Source: Aquatica leii
Lineage: Eukaryota; Arthropoda; Insecta; Coleoptera; Lampyridae
Assembly (NCBI GenBank): GCA_035610365.1
Contig: CM069433.1
Coordinates: 192,518,760-192,582,759 of the forward strand
Reading direction: 5' to 3'
Length of the DNA: 64,000 nucleotides
Below, piece after piece: positions 45,945 to 57,540 of this stretch (positions are counted from its first letter, which is position 1; every line of letters begins with the position of its first letter). A model generated the notes under the pieces. The model ran no database searches, was not told where the DNA came from, and was given only the letters and a program-made list of their open reading frames with translations. Position numbers and translations under genes: made by a program.

Positions 45945-47610
45945 CTACATTATTAATTTATAAACCGTATTAATATCATAGTATTTTCTATAACTATTAC
46001 ATGTCTAAAACTGTCTAATTCTAATAGATTTTATTTTTAAAATACAAATGCATTTGTTTTTTCAAATTCAAATGCAACTTCAATGTGGTTTGGTAATGTG
46101 TAAGAACGTTGATTGAATTCTTTCTAGAAATGGCGTATGCTTCCAGCATATCGTATTTTTCTGCAAGTGTAAACTGCATTTTTTAGCAAATTGAACAAAA
46201 CTATTATTTATTGACTATTAGGAAATTGCAAAAATACACTACGTTTGATTCACTAATTTAACCCAGTTTGTAGGTTTATTAATAAAGAAGACAGCAATAG
46301 TAAATAGATACCTTTAGACACCCTGTATAAACTGCAAAATTTACAGTAACATTCACGTACAGAATAAACCATACAAAATTGATTCGCATTCAGATTTGAT
46401 ATGAAACCGTAAGTATGTATACAACACCGTATTACAAAAATTTCTTAAATAACCAAAGGGATCCATGTAGAACTTTTAATTGACTGATTTAATTAATAAT
46501 TAAAAAACTCTGAAATTTTTTTTTCATTATTAAAAAACTTCTTATTCTAAAAAGTTTGACTAATTAAGACAATTTGAATGCAATTTATTTATTTTTGTTT
46601 AATTTCAGATATTTTACAACAAAAGCTAACAAAATATACATATTAATTTTTTTTAATATAGGAAAAAGTTAGTTTAGTCCTTTAAAAAAAGGCGATCGAA
46701 GCAACCACATTTTTTTATTATTTATTTCGGACGCTTCGAATTAGCATAAAGTTGGCTACGATACCCTATATATTGAACAAAAGCGTGATTGCATGAACTG
46801 CATCATTCATCTCAAGTTAATAACTACTCCGCTGCGTAAAGTAGTTCTACTTATTTTTATAATAATTAATAAATTTTAAGGTTTTGATTATCCAGATACT
46901 TTTCTAACTTGTAATCATTACTTCCAGATATGTTTGTACTAAATAATTTATTAAAATCGCCTAAAGGTTTATGTATTGTTATAAAGGCACGTAATGGTTG
47001 CTAAGGTGTACTTTCTCAATGCTTTAAGCAATAAAAAGTAAAACTTTATGCAAAAGTAATTCAAACATAACCATTGTTATTGTTTCGTGACAGCAGATTA
47101 ATATTTCATTAAAGTTACGTTTCATTGCAAGCATTAATTTTTAGAAGTTTAGACATGACGGAAGGTAAACCGCAACGACCAGATTAATAAAATGAAAATT
47201 ACGCAATAATTAATAATTCAATTACTACTTTTTACTTTTGAAAATACCTTGATTCCTGCTATGGCTATCGGTTCATCTTCATAGGACCAATTCCATTAAA
47301 CGACGCGACCCGGCACATACACACGTGAACTATCGAAAAATTCGCGACACACTAAAGAAATGGCTAAAGAATAAACAAGCGCCAGTATAGCAACTACGTA
47401 GGTGTTTTGTTATCTCTTTAGAGTCTTGTAACTTGATTCTTGATTTATTTACAAATACAGATATGGCCACTATTAAAAAAGCACAATTCTAATAATTTAT
47501 ATTTAATATGTTTTTTTTTAATACAATTTTACCCTAGAACGACGTAACAACAAAATATTTAATTATTACTTTAACTATGAATTTATATTTTATATATACA
47601 GGTTCGTAAT
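45945..47610. other. Gene-free AT-rich stretch with an isolated mariner-type end
   Basis: No gene is visible. GACACCCTGTATA at 46318-46330 and ATACACGGTGTGTTC near 47628 look like opposite mariner-type termini, but their inner sequences do not match, so no element is called. Confidence 0.45.
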
Positions 47611-47899
47611 GAAAAAGTATAATCTATATACACGGTGTGTTCAATTGTGTAACCTTAATTTAACGCAAAAAATGTATTGTTTGTAACAAAAGATCTGCTT
47701 CTCGAAAAACTACAGTTGAATTTGGCATTAAAGTTACAAGATGTGCAAAATATTATCAACAACCAATCGAACGTCAAATTACCAATCTTTTTTTTCTACT
47801 ATTTTATTATAGTTCTAATCTATTGACGTTGACCAAAAAAGAGCAGAAGATAATGCTGTTGCACTCGGAAAATAGTTTTCTATATAGTGAAACGTTCAA

Positions 47900-48360
47900 G
47901 AAATTACTTGCAAACGCAAGAGCCTTCTAGAAGGCTGTTATCTATTTTCTAGAAGTTATAGCGAAAAGTGAGGAACGATCGAGAAGGATTTCCGTATGTC
48001 TTTATATAGCGACGAGACAGATCGTAGGTCAGTTATTGCTGGAATGTGAATGCATGCAGTATTAAGAAGATTAATCAAGTGAAGATAAATAAGTGATTAG
48101 CAAGTGCGACGTTTAAATAAATAACAGTGTACACCGAATCGAGTGAACGTGACTTACAGTGTGAAATCCGAGGACGTTATCTTATCTTAAGTGATAGTAT
48201 TATACAACGGTTATACATAAATTCGTGTAAGTGTTTTCATTAAATATTATTAGATTTTATTAGTTCGGTTAATTTAAAAGTGTACATATTTCTAGAATAA
48301 GTGAACGTAGTTTTAGTCGTTTTAAATAAATTAGTTTTTAATAAATAGATACGTAACAAT
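47900..48360 (+). mobile_element. Possible LTR or leader of a plus-strand Gypsy fossil
   Basis: The stretch has an inverted motif TTCTAGAAGG...TCTAGAAG, a TATA-like CTTTATATAGCGACGAGA and a leader-like region up to ATACGTAACAATAG. Open text downstream (48400-48880) resembles a worn gag leader (for example a TPKKWEYYTTKLKLC block near 48758-48804). It could be the 5' end of the plus-strand Gypsy fossil that resumes at about 53250, split by the minus-strand fossil. The evidence is weak. Confidence 0.3.
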
Positions 48361-49685
48361 AGTCTTTACCAAAACGTATAGAACACTTTAAAGTCCCAAT
48401 AAAGTTTGAACGCCAGGAAATAGAAAGAAGAGAAAGACATAGCAAAAGACAGAAAAAAGAAACCAGATGTTGAATCTTGTCTATCTCTTCCTCAGTAAAG
48501 AGATGGAGATGTTGACGTAATCCTACAGCTCAACCAACTACCCTAAGTAGATAATGGAGAATTATCTGAGAGTAACATTGCATACCTACTAAGTAAAACA
48601 AATAAAGGAAATTCAGGAAGATAAGCCTTCCAAAACAACCAAATAAAGGACCACCGAGAAGCCAACAAAGCGGAACGTAATATATATACTAGCTATTCTA
48701 ACAAAGAAACCACAAAGAAAAAAAAATCAAACTTAAGATACGAATCCGGAGTTTTGACTCCTAAAAAATGGGAATACTATACTACTAAACTTAAATTATG
48801 TGTCACTGCAGCTAGAGAATAAGGATATCAGATCTACAAATAGTCCTAATAAGAGATAAGAATAAAATGTCAATACAGGAGTACGTGTTAGGACCAATCA
48901 AAGAACGCTAATAGTCACAGTACCTAGGAACCGAGAAGTTGTTATGCTTCAACCGCGTTCGAGGTTTGTGGTAGTAAAAAGACAAGGTATTAATAAGAAA
49001 AGATTTAGAGCCTACAGAAGAAACCGATTTGTTGTCCAAAACAGCAGGTTTTAGATCTTTAACATGCCAAATCCCAAGAGATCTGTGATCTGCTAACTCG
49101 TATGTACAAGAAGAATCGCGCTTGACTTGAAAAGACCCAATAAATTTTGGTGCTAACTCAGAAATGAAATGTTTGCACAAAACTACGTTTCCAGATACAA
49201 TCTCCAAGCTGGAAACAATATTAGTTTTAGCGTAGACAATTTTTGTAGAATATCTAAACAAAGTTTTTCGTAGAATTCGTTTTGTGAATGTATTGGACGT
49301 TTGAGTTCATGAAGTTCTTTCGTCAAAGAAGGAGGATTACTCCATAGTCTCCATAGGGATTATGCTTACGACCACAGAAAGCAAAGTAAGGTGACATTCC
49401 AATAATTTTATGTTTTGCCGTGCAAATGGCGCGTTGATTTTTTTTTTACATAAGACGTCAACTTGGTTTTTACTACTCTATTAACCCGTTCACCATGGTT
49501 GGCTTGAAGATGGTAACGATCGTAAACAAAATAGTGGTGCGATATTGTGCACATAAGCGAGTAAACTCGCGACTGCAAAATTAAACGCCATTATCAGAGA
49601 TAATACCGAGTACCGAGCAGTAAGAAGTGTTAGTTTAGAAACCGCAGTAACCGTAGAGTCTACCACAACCAAGATGTAACAGTTA

Positions 49686-52318
49686 GGGGAGGTCGGGGTA
49701 TTCGCGCAGTCCGGGAAATAGCGCATATGTAATATTCCAGACATCTGTAACTCTTGGCAACACCGCTTGGTTTCCCAAGAAGAGGTTTAATGAAACACGG
49801 GTCAATGCATTACCGTCAGTGCGAACAAGTGTGTTCAAAGTAGAATATTTTTTTTTGTGAAATTACGTGAAAAAAGTTTTTCCTATGTGATATTTGTATT
49901 TGAAATTTAGTGGTAAGTACCCTTCTAAAGTTAGTGCAATCGTACTTACAATTAAATCTGTGTCTTGTACTGTAGAACCAACCTGCTTTCTTGTCATAAT
50001 TTTGTATCGGATTGTAGTTACCGGATTTTGAAAAAATGGCGTCAACGGGAAAATAGAGCAGCTATCGTGTGGGGTATTAGCGCGTATGTGCTATTACCCC
50101 GATATTTTAAAATAATTTTACAACATTTTCTCTTTTTATTGCAGATGCCACAAATGTACAAGAAAAAAATGTAAGAAGTCAGTGGAACTTAGCAGACCTC
50201 GAAAAAGCTGTAGGAGATGTCACCTCAAAGAAATTAAATGTAAATTAAGCTCATAAAGAATATGGAATTCCGTACACAACGATCAAAGACCATGTTAAAA
50301 AAATTCTACAAATACCCCTGTGATTCCAAAGGTGGTAAGCAGAAAACCAACTTTTACTCGAGAGCAAGAAAACCAGCGAGCAGAATATTGTTTAAAACTC
50401 ACAAAGATATTTCGGCCTCAGTATTATGGATTTTTGACGGTTGGCATTTCAGTTTGCTAAAAAATTAGGTGTTCAGCATCGAATGAAGAACAAAAACAAT
50501 GAAGAAATAGCAAGTTGGGATTTTTACTGGAATTTTAAGACAAAAAACATTCTGAAATATCATTAAGGACACTTGAAGCTACGGGTTTGAGTAGAGTTGT
50601 TGGCTTTAACAAGGCAGGAATTAGCAGATTTTTTGAGAATCTTTCCCTTTTGTATGAGAAAAAGAATTACTCTGCCAGTAACTTTTATAATGTCGATGAA
50701 AGCAGTTTACAGACGGTACATAAACATTTAAAACTATTGGCGCCAAAAAGTGTTAAGCAAATAGGCAAAATCACCAGTGCAGAAAGAGGAGATAACATCA
50801 CAGTTATTTGTTGTTTCGGTGCTTCCTGCAATTATGTGCCACCTTTCATCGTGTTTCCTAGAAAAAACATGAACGGTCGCCTTATGAAAAATGCTCCTCC
50901 CGGTGCAAAAGGCTTCGCTAGCTCAAATAGTTGGAGCGACTCTGAAGTCTTTACAAAATGGATACAACATTTCATATACACAGTTAGACCGTCTAAGGAC
51001 CATAGGGTATGACTCATTTTAGATAATCATGAGAGCCACATTTGTCTTCCAGTATATGACTTGACTAGACAACATGGCATAGATATGGTTTCTTTGCCGC
51101 CCTCATACCTCTCATAAAACACAACCTTTGGACAGAGTATTTTTTGGGCCTTTGTAGACTGAATTTAACAATCAGCGTGCATACTGGATGAAATCCAATG
51201 CTGGCAAAAGTTATTCGGCACAGCTTACCAAAAAGTTGCAACTGTTGATAAAGGGGTTAATGGGTTCAAAGCCTCTGGTATTTTTTCTTATCAACCTAGG
51301 GTCTTCTCTGAAGAGGATTTTGTGGCAGCGGAAGCACTTTCCTTTAAACCAAATCAACAAATCATTCCACCAGCACGTCATTTAGAGCGACTGAGACGAT
51401 GCAGACAATTCATGACGTTCCAGTAATGGATCACAGTAATATTTTTACCTATCCCACAAATAAGGCAGAGGCTATTAAAAGAAATATAAGAAAAAAACAT
51501 TCTGAAATTTTAAGTTCGACGCCATTTAGGGAAGAATTAGTTCAAAAACACGAAATATTAATCAAAACAGCAGCAGTGAAGTCAGTTAAAAGAAACCTCT
51601 CTAACAAGAATAAAACGAATACTGTAAAACGCCATCGTAAAAAAATTAAACCTACTGAAGATGATACATCTGATGAAGAAATAGTTGTCATCTTCAGATA
51701 ATGAAAGTAACTGTGATTTCCAGTTTAATGAATTGGACGGCGTTCCCAAGAAACGTGATTATGTTTTGGTAGAATTTAATAGCAAAGAACGAAAAATTTA
51801 CTATGTGGGAAAAATATGAACTGACATCGACGAAACTGAAAAATACGAAGTATCTTTTTTTTTAGAAAAAGTGAAAAATTTGAAAAGCATTTTGTTTTGC
51901 CAGTCAACTTAGATATGTCTCTTATCAAGAAGACTGGCATTAAAATGATTTTACCGGACCCCATACTACACGGTAAAACAAAACGGCAGCAGTCGTTTTT
52001 ATCCTTTGGTGTGTCCTTTGGCCGTGAATTCATGATTACTATATTCTCTTTTTTATCGACAATTAAGTCAATAATTATTTTAATTAGTTAGGTTTTGTTC
52101 ATTGTTGACTGATTAAATAATATTTAATAGCGCAAGTGACTATTTAAAAAAAAATATTTATAAAGAAAAAAGAGAAACCGTAGTGAAGTTTTGCGTTGGA
52201 AGCATAACAAATATATAAAGTCAGTAACAGATTGCAATAAAGCTCAAATTTTTATTAAAAAAATTCTTTAATTTACAGGCGTTAAAAATTTTACCTGCGC
52301 TAATATCCCGACCTCCCC
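49686..52318 (+). mobile_element. Pogo-like DNA transposon inserted in the Gypsy fossil
   Basis: The ends GGGGAGGTCGGGGTATTCGC and, inverted, GGGGAGGTCGGGATATTAGC match over about 24 bp. TA flanks both sides (49684-49685 and 52319-52320). The total of 2633 bp suits one pogo-type gene. Copies of the inner end motif recur: TATTCGCGC and AATAGCGCATATG at the left end, and the palindrome GGGGTATTAGCGCGTATG with TGCTATTACCCC at 50070-50101. The Gypsy fossil resumes directly beyond both TA sites. Confidence 0.93.
50148..51705 (+). pseudogene. Pogo-like (DDE_1) transposase pseudogene
   Basis: The N-terminus begins MPQMYKKK and, in shifted frames, reads VRSQWNLADLEKAVGDVTSK and YGIPYTTIKDHVKK, a psq/CENPB-like helix-turn-helix. 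The core frame (50587-51012) starts at SRVVGFNKAGISRFFENLSL. It has YNVDESSLQTV with the first catalytic Asp, GKITSAERGDNITVICCFGA, PPFIVFPRKNMNGRLM and SWSDSEVFTKWIQHF. Just after a stop comes LDNHESHICLPVYD with the second catalytic Asp, then PHTSHKTQPLDRVFFGPL around 51100-51150. The C-terminal part (51399-51701) ends in a Lys-rich then acidic tail. At least three stops or frame changes break it. Relatives are Tigger/pogo and JRK-like proteins. Confidence 0.85.
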
Positions 52319-53687
52319 TACCTTTCGAAAACCGAGGTAATGGATCCACAATATTAATGCAGAGTACTTGCCGTAGGCGTATTAGCTTTGTTCTAAGAGT
52401 TAAAAATCCCGGAGGTGTCTTCTGTTCTACCTTATGAGAATAAGGCTAGTTATAATGTTCACAAACACGGGCTAGCGTTTTTGTAACTCGACAGTGACCA
52501 GCGGTAGGAAGATCGTGATAATGCTGTACAATGAGCTTTTATTGATTCTTAGAAACCACTATTTTTCAGCTAAATGTTCCGAAGACATCAGGTACTACGT
52601 GTTCTTTTCCTCTTTGGTGTACGATAGAAAAGTCATATTGTTGTATCCAAATGGACCAACGCGCCCAGAAGGAGATTGTAGCCGATGTAATTAGAGCAAA
52701 GAATGATGATCAGTTACTACTGTAAAATAAGAGCCTTCAATATAAGAACAAAACTTTTCTATAGCCGCCCAAAGTACTGCTAAGCATTGCTTTTCGATGG
52801 TAGAATAATTCTGCTCAAGCTTGGTTAATGAGCGACTAATATAGCTAACGACAATTTCTTTTTTGTCGTGCTGATTTGTGCTTAGTCCTAAAACTAAGTA
52901 ATTCTGTAAAGTAATAAAAGCGTTTTGACACTCCTGAGTCCAAAGAAAAGAAACATTTTTTCTAGTCAAATTAATTAAACGAAATATCAAAGAAGAAAAG
53001 TTCTGGATAAACCGACGATACCAACTCGCCATTTTTGTTGACGATATATTTTAGATATTTCAGCTCAGGCCGACAGAAATGATGTCATCTAAGTACGTAA
53101 AACAGAAAAGTTCTAGGTCAGCCATTCTGGTAAATTGAAACAAACCCCTTTTCGACATCGCCAATGCTGTTATAACCTTAGATTCAGAAGAAAAAAAGGA
53201 AAGCTGCCAATAGGCTAATGCTTCCTGCTCAAGTATGTGAGCTGAGCGAAAGTTAAATCTGGAAAAATTTAATAGTAAAGGTGATACTCTCGGTTGGTTG
53301 GAAAAAATTAATTCAGAATGTTAACGTTTTGGTATTGCTGATAAAGATAAATGTGAGGTTATGTTTATATTTTTAACTGATACTGCTGTAGATTGATATT
53401 TGCCAAATATAAAACGAGGTGTCTACGAATGGAATATATTGGAACAATCATTTAAAGCTTGTTTTTGGTGTTAAGAAGTAGTCATGTGTGAGATATGCAC
53501 TGCAACATCGATATATTAGTAAAGCTTTTTCTGATTATTTAATCGCTAAACAAAGACTACTTTTAGATATTGAAAAATATATGTGCCAGTCTAGTTTAGT
53601 TAATTTGATGGTGATTGGCCTGCCTTTACATATCCAAAGTAAATTAAAACGATATGACATATCACCAGATAGATTGTTTGAAGAAGT

Positions 53688-54880
53688 TGTTACGTGCATT
53701 AATTTCTGATGTAATACCCTGTATATTAATTACTTTCAAGTTAAATTTCTGTTTTGACGGCCTCTGCTGAGTGTAGTTTTATTCCATTTCCTGTCAAGAC
53801 ATCAAACCATCAACTACTTAAAATCGTGCTTGTGATAAATGATTCTGAATCTTACAAAATCGGCGTTAATGAATATAAAATTCTAATTTGAGAACGCATT
53901 TTGAGTAGGTTATTTATCACAAGGTAAGCTTTTCCTATTAGTTTTTAGAATTCTTTGGTAATTTCCTTCTTAATTTGATAGCACGTCTAGGCACGTTCCG
54001 CCACGTTTTTGGCTACATGTTTCGATGCATTATCGATCGATGAGGGATTAATATCAACAAATACCTTTACAAAACGATTATAATTTTGGAAGACCTGTGT
54101 TCAAGCTGAAGACGAGGTCTCGACAAGAACTTTTCTCCGAGATGCTACTTTTTATGCGTCAGTCAATTGCGATACCAACCTTTTACTAATTAATACATCG
54201 GGTTCCTATATCTAATTTCTTTTAGTATTAACAATTTTGTAGATTTCTACTTTCGTGAGTCATTGTGTTGACACGATTTACTATGCATAATTATTTTAGG
54301 CCTACAGAACGAGGAAAACGTTTTCTTCGGGCAAGTACTGGATTGTGGGTAAGTTTTATTTAATTATTTTGTCGCTGTCAAAAAAAAGTCACTCACGGAA
54401 TTTAGCTTGTTTTAACTTACGCAATTACAATAGTTGTTTCAATACCATTTAGGTATTTTGAGTAATTATTTCTGTGATATCGCATGCTGTGAACCATAGT
54501 TATTTATCATGTAATTTTGTTTCGCTTATCGACACCCTATTTGTGTTGCTGATACTTCCGGAATTTATGTATTTAGAATGTACTAGAAAATTTCTGGAGC
54601 TCGTTGTTAATAATCTACGTTATTAAATTATAGTTGTTATACATATTTTATCTTTCCTTTATGGTAACTTTCTCTTTTTTTTGTGGTTACACAAACATCA
54701 GTGTAACAAGGATTACGAACCTGAAATTCGTTACAAGCTTGGACCTTCTGTCCTGATCGAAACAGAAGTTTTACTTATAAAAGATCTGGCCCCCTTTAAA
54801 TATTATTTATTTGAACCTCCTCTATCTCCGACTGTGTGAGTTGGCCGTGCAAGGTTCGTAAGACCTATAAGCTTGTAACA
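53688..54880 (-). mobile_element. Solo LTR (copy B), about 1.19 kb, AAGT target duplication, inside Gypsy gag
   Basis: On the minus strand it begins TGTTACAAGCTTATAGG and ends ATTAATGCACGTAACA, with AAGT at 53684-53687 and 54881-54884. It matches copies A and C (TTGCACGGCCAACTC, AGGTTCGTAATCCTT in A and B, TTAATCCCTCAT). It is shorter than A and C, so it carries internal deletions. It interrupts the gag region of the plus-strand Gypsy fossil and runs in the opposite direction, so it arrived later. Confidence 0.9.
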
Positions 54881-57540
54881 AAGTGGCAAATATTGATACT
54901 ATTAGACTTCCTGTACGACTAAAAACTAACACAAATTCAAACAAAATGGACGATGCGAGAGTCAAAATGCAGAAACAGAGATCGTTGCCTATTTCAAGCA
55001 ATAGAACTGCCTGTAAAGTGTGTGAAAAAGTGTGATAAATTAACTATAAAGTTTTCAATTAGTTCTGATGTATTAAATTCTCTATCTGGCAGTACTAGAA
55101 GGGCTAGACGGACGACATTAAAATTAAAAATAGGTGGTATTGAAGACGAAATAGATTTTTATGTAATAGAAAATAATTTGTTTAAATATAAAATTTTACT
55201 TAGACTAGATGCTATAAGAAAATTTAGATTAGTGCAGAACAAAAATGTAAATGTTTTACTGAAAAACAAAGATATATATTTAAGGAACACTGTGAAAGTT
55301 AAAAATTAAGTTAGTTTTAGATCTATGGGTAATCAGTAAGTTAAAGAAACATATGAACTACAAAATTTAAAGAAAGATGACTTTAGGAATAATGTTGTAA
55401 ATGTTTGTGATGATAACGATAATCTCACTCACAAAGAAAAGAAGGAAATATATAAATCAATTGAAGATCATATAGATTGTATTGCTGTTAATAAATATGA
55501 CGTGGGACATATTACAAGCACATGGAGTGCACGTGTTAAACTAGCTGTGGAGAAATATGTTTCACAACGTCCTTATAGTAGGTGCTCAGTTCCAGACAAA
55601 AAGAAATTGAAAAACAGGTGTCTGAATTATTGGATGTAGGTCTGTATCAGAATCAATTTCACCTTTTACTGCTCTATTAACTCTAGCATTTAAAAAAAGT
55701 GAAGTCAAGACAAGGTTATGCATAGATTTTCGCCAATTAAACAAAATAGTTGTTTCAGAAGCACAACCATTTCCTAGAATTCAGGAAATGTTTCAGTTGC
55801 TTATACCTTAGTGTATTAGACGCCAATTCAGCATTTTGGTCAATACGAGTAGAAAGTGAGGATACAGAAAATTGGTTTTTGTTACAGAAACGGGATATTA
55901 CCAGTTTATTGTTTCACCTTATAGATACAAAAATTTACCTGCCATCTTTCAAAGAATTGTATCTAATATTATAAGAAAAAACAATTTAAGTGATTTTGCC
56001 ATGAATTTTGCGGATGACATACTAATCTTTTTCATTCATTTGAAGAACACTTACAGCATTTAAAAGAATTTTTTAAATCAGCAAAGAAAGAGTAAATTTA
56101 AATTAACTAAATGTAAATGTGCACGAAAATCTGTCAAATATCTGGGGCATATTGTTGAACAGAAGAAATAACAATAACAGATTTTCTAGTTTCAACTAAG
56201 AAAAAAAATGTAAGGCAACTTTTAGGGAAAATTAACTTTTACCATAAATTTATTGAAGATTGTTCAACCAAATTAAGGCCGTTATTTGATATATCGAAAA
56301 AAGACAATGAATTTAATTGAACGGATGAATGCCAAAATGCAATTTTGAAGCAAGAGCTGGAAGATGAACTGTTACATCCAATATTTTATTCTTCAAAAAG
56401 ATTAACGGATAGTCAAAAGAAGAAAGCTCAAATCTATTTAGAATGCTTAGCCATAAAAGGGGCAATTATGTTTTGACAGCATTTATTAATTTGCAATGAT
56501 TTTACGCTAGTCTCAGAAAATTAAAAATTGAAATCTCGTCCCGATAAAGCGCTGGGAAACTAATAATATATCTCATGCAATAAAATTTTATAATAATATA
56601 TCAAGAAGGAAAAAAAACATAGAGACAGACGCGTTATCCCAAAATCGGATTCTTGAAACCTTTAATACGGAAAATATAATAAGAGTAACAAATGTTTTAG
56701 ATACGATTATACAAGACCAAAAGCTAAATCTAGATGAATTAAGATCTTCATTAAAATAGATAATAATATACTTAATATGTAAACTAAATAATGGAAAAAA
56801 GAAAGTAGTTATCTCAGATATGCTAGCTAACAAGTTAATACATAGAATTCATAAAAAAACTTGGTTACATTGGTCTTAATAAAATTATTGATACCATTCG
56901 TCCATTTTACTATTTCAAAAATATGAACGTGAAAGTGATGGAATATTGCAAAGCATGCAAGATTTGAATAAAGAATAAGACGAGAACCAGCAGAAAAATG
57001 AGATTTTTATCTAATTTATTTCCACCAAAAGCACCTATTGAGATATTGAGCATGGATACAGTAGGAGGTTTTTCAAAATCTGGAAAAAATACTTACATTT
57101 AATAGATCACTTTTCCAGATATTGCTGGTATCTTAGAGCAGGGCTAAGTGGGCCACATTTTTCGTAAATATCAAATCGTCGTCTGGATGCAGAACTAATC
57201 TATGTCCATATTTTTGAAAATTCGGATTTTTACGGCAATGCATAGCTAATAGTCCACTATATTGCGTGCAGAAGTATTGTAAGTCCCAACGGTAAGTTAC
57301 CCCCGCCACTTGACGTACAGTTATAATCGAGTATTAGCTCGGTGCACTTCATGTGAGTGCAGAACTAGATTAAGTGATGTTAATAGTGTATGTTGGTGAA
57401 TTTAGTGGACATAGCATTGTTCTGACCTAAAAGCAGCGGACATATAGTTCATAATTAACTTTTTAACATAATTACTTTACAAGTTTAATAGTGGACATAC
57501 GCTATTTCTGTTTGACGTTAAAAATTTCTCATAAAACAAT

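Larger units (their letters stand above)
48905..53240 (-). mobile_element. Ty3/Gypsy retrotransposon fossil, minus strand, split by a pogo-like element
   Basis: Going down the minus strand: the reverse-transcriptase end with its LDD box (about 53110-53070), the thumb and RNase H region (53032-52691, ASWYRRFIQNFSSL and VVSYISRSLTKLEQNYSTIE), remains to 52321, and then the 2.6-kb pogo-like insertion. Integrase (about 49680-49300) and its C-terminal domain (49261-48908, FIGSFQVKRDSSCTYELADH and LGIWHVKDLKP) follow. Gag and both LTRs are missing or unrecognised. Several breaks are present, so it is a dead copy. It abuts the plus-strand fossil near 53240. Confidence 0.85.

Noticed and set aside
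46318-47640. A mariner-type element between ACACCCTGTATA and ATACACGGTGTG
   Set aside because: The two ends point away from each other and their inner sequences do not match.
53684-53709. Continuation of gypsy gag as LFEEVVTCINF
   Set aside because: The last residues are read from the end of solo LTR copy B, which starts at 53688 after the AAGT duplication; the fit to gag is by chance.
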